From Sorex araneus (Eukaryota > Chordata > Mammalia > Eulipotyphla > Soricidae): a DNA stretch of 64,000 nt. The notes under the pieces are model-generated. The model was not told the DNA's origin and made no database searches. It was given only the letters and a program-made list of their open reading frames with translations. Every line of letters begins with the position of its first letter. Positions within the stretch are counted from its first letter, which is position 1. The DNA lies in contig NC_073305.1 of assembly GCF_027595985.1 (NCBI RefSeq), positions 153,338,923-153,402,922 of the forward strand, read 5' to 3'. Below are positions 54,340 through 64,000 of this stretch, in pieces. Both the position numbers and the translations under genes were made by a program.

Positions 54340-54530
54340 CAGAGACTGAAGATATAGCTGGATTTAATTCAGGCTTTGCATGCAGGGGGCCTGGGCTAGA
54401 TCCATAACACTGCCTGGTCCCCTGAAAGCTGCTTGGAGAGACTCACATGCACACAGGTGGGAGGGGCCCTTGAGCACCTCCACATATGGTCCCCAAACAA
54501 ACAAACAAACAAACAAACAAAAAACGCAAA
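54340..54530 (+). mobile_element. Old diverged SINE with (AAAC)n tail
   Basis: 'gagactgaagatatagctgg', 'aggctttgcatgcagggggc', 'actgcctggtcccctgaaag', 'cacatatggtccccaaac', then AAAC repeats. Confidence 0.6.
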
Positions 54531-57500
54531 ACAAAAAGCAGAAATGTAAACGACATTATTTCATAATGGAAATTTAAATCTGCCTAAAAATGTTAGGTAA
54601 TTTCATCATGTAAATAAAAAAATATGCAAAGAATTATTGTCTATTTGAACAAAACATCGACTAAACTAGCAGTTATGTGAGAAGAGAATTCATGTCAGTT
54701 TATGAGAAACAAGGTAAGAGTGTGTATGGCCAGGTGCAGAAATTCAGGCAAACTTGGCTTTCAGATTCTACTCTCAAGATATTTGGGCAAAACTAGGTTG
54801 AACTGTGTACATATTTTAGTTTAGACCTTATAAAATTCTCAGCTTGACTGGAGGTAACTACCAAAAAAAATAAAGAAATATTAAAATGTTTTTAATGTAT
54901 ACAAATGCCACAGGCAGTATTTCCACACCTATTTTATTTGATAGTTTCCAATGGGTGAAGGAGATGTCAATATCAAGTAGTGGTTTATCAGCAATTATAT
55001 TTAAAAGTATTTGAAAATTATTTCTAAGAAGTAGATTCTCTTTTTCAGATCCAGATATTTGCTCTTGTTGACACATAGCCTGACTAAATCCTCTCTGTAA
55101 AAAGTAAATCATCTTTTTATGATAATATCTGGTCATAATCATTGTTTACATAAAAAGATTTAAATAAGTTTTAGCAAAGTCAATTAAGAAAAACATTTGT
55201 ATATTTAGTTTTGGACATAAGCAAAACAGTAGGTTCTCAAATATTCTTTTTTAGTTGAGTATCAGTTCATTCACCTTGTTTCGTTATAAAGTTGATGAGA
55301 TTTAAAAAATCCTAGCCAATGCCGAAGAAAATTATATTATCCAAGGCTCTCATTTCTCATTGTCATTTTGCTTAAAATTACAGTTCCTAAGAACATATCT
55401 TAAGTACTTACTGTAGAGAGAATTTGTGTAAGAACTGTGTGTGTTAATATGTGCAGATGCATCACACACAAATGCATACAAAAGACACAAAACCAAAACA
55501 TTCTTCTTTGCCTCATTCTGATTTCTTTCTCAAGTGAATAGTGTCAATAATTCTCAGATGATTAACAGAAGATTCCCCCACCAAAGTCTGCTTGGGAAAG
55601 TGTCTATTAACACAATTGTTTCTCATCCAATAATTTCTAAAGTATTTACAAATTCCTTATATTCAGCAATGATGGCATAATGAAGGCAGGTTCAGGGGAA
55701 GAGAATGCCTATGTGAAGTACAAAAACTACTGGTTAAAAATCACATTACATCAAAAATATTTTTCAAGGATATTTTCCATTTACCTGATAGTTTTTCCAT
55801 TAAAAATTATAAAACATTTAAAAAGATAAAACAGAACATTCAAGTAATCTCTTTTTTAGCTTCATCCGTTTAGCAAAAATCAAGGAGTTGGACTAGATTA
55901 TTTTCTCTTAACTCTAACATTCTGGTTTTAGTCAATGTAAGATGTTAAAATGTGTCCTACTGTCTCATTCAAATGGTTATTGAACAAGCAATTTATCATT
56001 GTGAAGCCTTACAATATAACCCTTTTAATTTTTAGATAACAAAGACAAGGCCTAAGGAACTAACATAACTACCCAACAGGACCAGTCCACTGGGGTATCC
56101 ATAAGTGTCACTACTTCCAAACTTCCCTAATCATCAAATATTTTGTTTCACTAAGGTCTCCAGACTGCCAATCCCTATTACTAAAAATTATAGTCTAGTA
56201 CCTATTGGGTCAATTCAGGAATTTCACATGTTAAAAGAGATCCTTAAGACTTTGACTTGTAGATACAGCTTCATATCAGACTATGTAAGATACACTGATT
56301 AACTGAACAGATATGATGCCCAGTTCTCAGTTTTTCCCATAATTCCAGATATACATGGCAATATCTTCCTCAAAGGGTCCAATTTCTGCCACAAGCTACC
56401 ACCTGCAAAATAATGAGTGTGATGACCCAAGTCTAGATTCCTTTCTCTCATAGTCTTCCTATGTGAAAAGAAGAGTTGTAGAAAACTCAAGAATTAAAAC
56501 AGTGGATTTTGAGCCCTTCATATCATCTGCATCAAATCTAGATTCTAGTCATTTAATTCAGCACAACTCCTGACACCTTTCCTAGTTGTAAAGTATGAAG
56601 CTGTCCATTACTGAGCAACAGTACTGAGCCTTTTAAGGCAGTCCGGAATTTAAACATTGTTTGTCTTATCTCAAGTCATGGTCTATAAGGAAGTGAAATT
56701 ACCTAAATAATTAGAATATATGATAAGAATTTCTCCTTTAATATTTTTTTGCCATAAGAATGTTTAGTCTTTCTGATGGTAATATAGAACCTTAGATAGA
56801 AATACCATCCAACAATATAGTTGTTTCTATATAAAGACAATGGAAAGCAAAATTTCCTTTTCCTTGTTAAATTCCAAGTACCCCAACATTCACATTTTTG
56901 TCAATTTTCAATAGTTTTTATGTTTTCACTGCATGCAAACTGCAACCAAAATATGTTTTCAGACCTTACTCATGGATGCCAAAGTTTAGTTTAAGGCTTT
57001 TTAATGCAGCACACTATGAGAAATATGTTAGAATTCAGCTCTCAAGGAATTATCGTTCCTGATCCTCTGTGTTAAATAAAAAAGTGAATCAGTCTTTTTT
57101 CTCCTAATTGTAAGGAAAGGGTTAGAAGTTGGAAAAAATTAAATGACTTTCCATTAAATATGTCTGACGCAAAATAAAGTAGTTTAAGTACAAACTTACT
57201 ACAATTTTAACAACAAAACATTCAATATAATTGGATTTCTTTTTGCATTCCTTGATATTTAAGGAATGTTTGTTACTAACGTCAATAAAGTAAAAACATT
57301 ATTTAGTCACATCTGTAAGGCAGTCACACAATTCTGGTTGAGGATAAGTATATAATTAAAGCCATAATGGACTACCAAATGACATATAAAATGTTCCAGG
57401 AACATTTGATCTTTGCTTTAGAAAGCTTATCTGTTAAAATTATTCAATATTAATTGGTTAAAGGAGTGAATAAAGACATCAATGGTTTTAGTTTAACCTT

Positions 57501-58116
57501 AATGGGTTAAGAAACTATGAGTTGTATATGGAAATACATAATATTAGCTATGTGTATAATTCCTATTTTTCAATGTAGTTGGGATCAAGGAAGTGGTGAG
57601 TTAATATGTGTACCTCAATGCTTTAAACGGATACCTGTTAAAAGGTATACAAAATATAAACAGTACTGTATATTTTCAAAATTTTTAAATACACACAAAG
57701 AATATAAGGTATACATGTTATAATTTCAATGTCAATACTAGCACATAGGTTTTTCTTATCGAACTAAATACATACTAAGATGCTTTCTATCTCAATACAT
57801 GCACTTAAGATACATAGCCATGCACATAACCTTGCTTTCTGCCTTTAGCAAGAAAGTTATAATATACAATATAGTACACTGTTTCAATTAAATCATATTG
57901 TCAAATTAATGAAGATGGCATCAAAAATTCTGATCTAAGAAATTAAAAAAAAGAGAAAAATAGTAATTCCAGAGATTAAAAACACTGAAGACTGATGGGA
58001 AGTTAAGATTTCAATTGTCCCAGTGATCTTGAAAGATAAAGTACTTGTTGTAAACACTCAGAAGGCTCTTTTTGGCAATTAGGACTTTTGTAATCTTTGC
58101 AATCCAGACTAGAGAC
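54531..58116 (-). other. Region downstream of KIAA0408 stop; likely includes 3'UTR
   Basis: About 3.6 kb, AT-rich, with no SINE of either shrew type. Minus-strand candidate polyadenylation signals include ATTAAA at 56742-56737 and 56029-56024 and AATAAA at 54938-54933; the sequence alone does not say which is used. An ancient L3/CR1-like 3' end is visible at about 55880-55935 ('aaggagttggactagattat', 'aactctaacattctgg'). Confidence 0.45.
55880..55935 (+). mobile_element. L3/CR1-like LINE 3'-end remnant
   Basis: 'gagttggactagatta' then 'taactctaacattctgg' matches the common 3' signature of L3/CR1 elements in mammals. Short, so moderate confidence. Confidence 0.45.
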
Positions 58117-58290
<174 letters not shown>

Positions 58291-59249
58291 CTATGAACAA
58301 AGGAAGACATTCAGTTCACTATGCAAGCACCAAAATTGGACTTAGTAAATGATGGAACCTAACATTAATGTATAATCATATTTTTAAGCAAGAAAAGCAT
58401 CTAAGACTAAAAGTTTATGTATTTGTCTAATATCTGTGATTTTAGTTGCAATCAATGAAATTTGTTTACATGAACTATGATATTTGATAATCTTATAAAG
58501 ACTTTTACACAAAATTTTAATATAACTGGCAATTTTAATGCATTATCTTTTTTTTGAGAGCATATGATTGTTTCTGGACTCAAGTGTTCATGTTAGATAA
58601 TCCTGATTTGATATTACAAAGCTACAGACATACCTTAGAATGATTTTAGGATATTTTTGGTGTTATGTTGAAAATACAAAAGATATTGACCTCATTTACA
58701 TTATACTTTTAGAGGTCACAAACAAAAAGTAAAACAAAACTATCAAATGATTAATCTGATGTTTTCTTAAGAACTTTAGAAATTTAATATAGTGACACTA
58801 TATTAAGATAGATTTGAGATAATGACACTAAGAACTACTATCACTATTAAATTCTTCAAAGTTATTATTAACATAATACTTTATTCCAATTGCTGCAGGA
58901 TTGCTATCTACATTAAGCATTTTTGGAGGGTTAACATTCTTATCTGTCTCTTTCCTCTTAGTTCTCTTGTTTTTCTTTTTATATTAAATGATAAAAATGG
59001 AATTAAAATTTAAAAGCCATCATAATACATTGCATACTTATTTTTACTCTTATTTTTATTGACTTTTTAAGTAAAGTTGTGCTCTTTCATCTGAGACAGG
59101 CAATGTGGTTGGACTCCAATTCTATGACAGTAACCTATGATTTCTGTCTCTTTGCACTCTCATATTTTATATTTTCTCCTTGGGAGTAAATTAGGTAACT
59201 ATTCCTAATAATCAATAGTAGAAGACTCCTTTCAAATCTCAATTAATGT

Positions 59250-59350
59250 TAGAGGCTGAGAATGAGGTTCACCTGTTGAGCTCAGTCGTGCATGTGTGAG
59301 GCCCTGAGGTCAATCCCATCACTATCAAAAAACAAAGAAGCAAACAAACC
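59250..59350 (+). mobile_element. Short tRNA-like SINE of another type
   Basis: 'ctgttgagctcagtcgtgca', 'tgtgaggccctgaggtcaat', then A-rich 'caaaaaacaaagaagc'. Same general type as 18012-18120, lacking the body of the main shrew SINE. Confidence 0.5.
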
Positions 59351-59784
59351 CCAGTCAATACAAAAAATAGTAAACAGAAAACAGTGTTTATTGTTAGACA
59401 TTGAAAATTAAGCTGGTCATCTTATACATGTTTCTACTTCCATCTCAAGCAACACTTACAAGTATTTGTGAGCACACCTTAAAACAGATAACTGCCAAAG
59501 TATCATCATTAACTATACTTTGTCGAGAGGCAAGTAAATTTTCTAGTGATATGAATGAAGACACATTTTATAAGGTTTAATAAACCACACAGAAACATTT
59601 CTATACTAGTAGACAGCCTGAATAATTAAAAATTGCAGCACACAAGCATTGCAGTATACAAAACTAAGAATTTTTTAAACACTAGCAAATTATTATGCTA
59701 AGTAACCTTACAAGTTCTGTCTGTAAATTATGGTTAAAAAGGGATTTATAAATAGTTCTTTATTGTACTTTTCTTTTCCTTTCT

Positions 59785-59865
59785 GTTTTCTTTTAGCAGT
59801 AATGGTGGTTGAACCAGGGTGTCACACATGCACGGCAAAAGTCTGCTGATAGCTCATTATAAGTA
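59785..59865 (-). mobile_element. tRNA-like SINE trace, antisense
   Basis: 'ggtggttgaaccagggtgtc' and 'cacacatgcacggcaaaagt' resemble a reversed tRNA-type SINE head; the rest is lost. Confidence 0.35.
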
Positions 59866-60736
59866 TCAATCTAGTCAGCTTGTTTTTTTTTCTCCCATCA
59901 CTTATAAAGGTTAAGGTGTTTTACAAATAGACTGAAAAAAGAGGGAAACCACTTAAGTAAACAACCATCTTAGAGATAATTTCAATGCTAAGAATTGTAC
60001 AAATACAAATAAATTTTTGTTATAACTTCATTTTTATTCCAATTCCTACCTTTTATCTCCATGAGTGAAATAATATTTTAGGAACTTTTAAAGAATTAAT
60101 TTATTTAAATTTTTATTCCCTTCCCCCAATTCATTATTATTTTAAAGACTAGATAAAGATAGAATTTAATTTCACTAAAAATTGAAGCAAGATTATAGAT
60201 ATTTCTTTCCATTTTTGAAAGCACTAAGAATTAGGCAGCAATTTTAATAATGACTTTATTCAGAGTTATATGACTAATCCACTGATAATGAATCAAATAC
60301 ATAGAATGACTGAACCCATTACAACTAGTAAATTAATATTGAAGACAATTTAAAATATTATTTCCCATATATTTCTTAAAATATAAGTACTTAAAATAAT
60401 AAAATCATAAATCAACGAATACATAGGTACTCATTTAAATAACTTTTCAAGAAAATTACATTTAATCTACTGAAACTCTTAACCCCATTTATTACATTTA
60501 TTGTGTTGCATTTTAGAATTTAAAAATTTAAGGCTTTTTTTTAATTTAAGGCTCTTAATACCTGTACTTCAAAAAGTTTATTTTGAGTTGCAATTCTAAA
60601 GTTAATATTTATTCACAAAGAGTCAATAAGCTAAGTAGAAGCCAAAACAGGTGTCAACATTCTATTTACTGGGCAATTACTGAACTCTTGAGCCACAGTT
60701 AATTATGGAGGCACTTTAACCAAAATATGTTAATTA

Positions 60737-62772
<2,036 letters not shown>

Positions 62773-62794
62773 CAATAATTTTCTTTATGATAGT

Positions 62795-62953
62795 TCTGTT
62801 TTTTGGTTTTCAGGTCACACATAGCAGTGCTTGGGACATGCACCTGGCTTTGTACTCAGGATCACTTCTGGTGGTGCTCAGGATACCACATGTGATGCTG
62901 GAGATCAAACCCTTGTTGTCTTACCCACTGTACTATATTTCTGGACTGACCCC
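62795..62953 (-). mobile_element. Diverged SINE, antisense
   Basis: 'tttttggttttcaggtcacac', 'agcagtgcttgggacatgca', 'ggtggtgctcaggataccac', 'gtactatatttctggactgac'. Confidence 0.78.
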
Positions 62954-63602
62954 AAAGTAGTCTTTAAAAAACAAAACCAAACCAGGCTTAAGCTATAGAA
63001 TTCTGTTACCATAAGATAAAACCGTTTAAGAGTTTCTTTCAAGATAATACATACTTTAACTCAAACTATGTTTTCAACATCTCATCCTATTACTTGAAAT
63101 TTCACCCATACTCAAGCTAGACTGTGTAACCCTTATGTGTCTTTAATATTGGTGGGCCTGTTTTCGTAAGTTTTCACTTATCCTTTTCTTATCTCCCCTC
63201 TTTTGACCAAAACCATAATTCATTTTGTCAAGTGAACTCAAGTTTTTTTCCATTTTTTCCATTGAATTTGAATAAAATTCTAAATAGTATGACAAAAATC
63301 TAAATAAAAATGAAAGTAGGCCAAAAACTCATCAGGGATGGTAATTTCAAACCAAAAAGGTATATATATAAGTATCATGTGGGACTGAAAGAGAAGTAAA
63401 AATTCTATAAAAATGAGTAGTGTACATGGTATATAGGCAAGGTGAGCATTAAGAAAAATAGTATAATTTCTTCAAGGCAGAATGAAATCTTTGATATGGA
63501 TGTATTATACAGCAGGTTGAGGAAGATTAAGGAAAATAAGGGAAAAACTTTAGTTTAAATGATAATGTTTTGAAATACATATTAAAAATTTTGAATTTTG
63601 TT
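62954..63602 (-). other. KIAA0408 intron, unassigned
   Basis: About 650 AT-rich bases upstream of the large exon. I found no further KIAA0408 exon here or to the end of the window. Confidence 0.5.
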
Positions 63603-63716
63603 TGCTTTTTTTTGGGTCACACCAGGACTGTGCTCAGGGATTACTCCTGGAAGTGCTCAGGGGACCATATGTGATAGGAACTGAACCCTTACTTACTATA
63701 TTATCTCTCTGGCCCC
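63603..63716 (-). mobile_element. SINE fragment, antisense, in KIAA0408 intron
   Basis: 'tttttttgggtcacaccagg', 'tgtgctcagggattactcct', 'gtgctcaggggaccatatgt', ending 'ttatctctctggcccc'. Internally deleted. Confidence 0.8.
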
Positions 63717-64000
63717 ATATTTTAATTTTTTTCCTAACAGCTATGGTATGATAATGAGTATATCATGTCAAGTGTGACTTGCAAAATAAAATTGTCATGT
63801 AAGACTTACTGAGTTATCAGAACAAAATAACCAACACATCACTTTTACCTAGTTTAATATTTCTGGGAAAGTTTAAATTCAGTCACATAAATCCACTGTG
63901 ACAGCCACTTAACTTAAAAGAATAACAATCTTAACATGATATCTTTCTATTTTGGTGCATCTTCTACTAAAAAATTTATAATTATATATCATGACTATGT

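Noticed and set aside
62954-64000. Further upstream KIAA0408 exon
   Set aside because: I looked on the minus strand for sequence resembling the preceding part of the protein with a donor site and saw none.

Overview
This window is vertebrate nuclear DNA, almost certainly from a shrew (Sorex or a close relative). The dominant interspersed repeat is a tRNA-derived SINE that starts GGGGCTGGAGCGATAGCACA and ends in an A-rich tail. I recognise it as the SINE typical of Sorex. Every other element class seen is mammalian: L1, an RTE-clade LINE, old L2/MIR/L3-like remnants and solo LTRs. There is no bacterial-style gene organisation, and the species call rests on memory of the SINE, not on a search.

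The only protein gene I can support is on the minus strand at the right end. Two coding exons of the KIAA0408 orthologue lie at 62069-60746 and 58290-58117, with canonical splice sites and matching phase 0 across the intron between them. Together they encode roughly the C-terminal 70% of the protein, including its stop codon. The upstream exons lie beyond base 64000. In human this gene is on 6q22.33 next to SOGA3, and the side toward which its 3' end points is gene-poor, which agrees with the gene-free 58 kb here.

Bases 1-52400 are an intergenic repeat field. The L1-tail SINE occurs about every 2-3 kb, many copies with readable target-site duplications. A second SINE type has the same tRNA-like head but a different body, and its 3' tail matches the end of the RTE open reading frame. 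RTE remnants with recognisable reverse-transcriptase motifs lie at 13205-14570 (+) and 38757-39535 (-). L1 copies include a 2.2 kb one at 6614-8825 (-) and several 5'-truncated or 5'-inverted ones. Two kinds of longer non-autonomous composite element are present: one ends in the L1 3' end (1390-2365, 37441-38050) and one ends in the RTE tail (9538, 26893, 35560, 41629, 46145). Long purine/pyrimidine microsatellites lie at 6413, 12918, 25557 and 33984.

Bases 52400-62100 are AT-rich and nearly free of young SINEs. They hold the KIAA0408 3' region, its last intron and its exons. Nothing here is a defence, toxin or biosynthetic system. The most informative biology is the retroelement ecology: one SINE head served by two unrelated LINE machineries, and internally deleted composites attached to both LINE tails.
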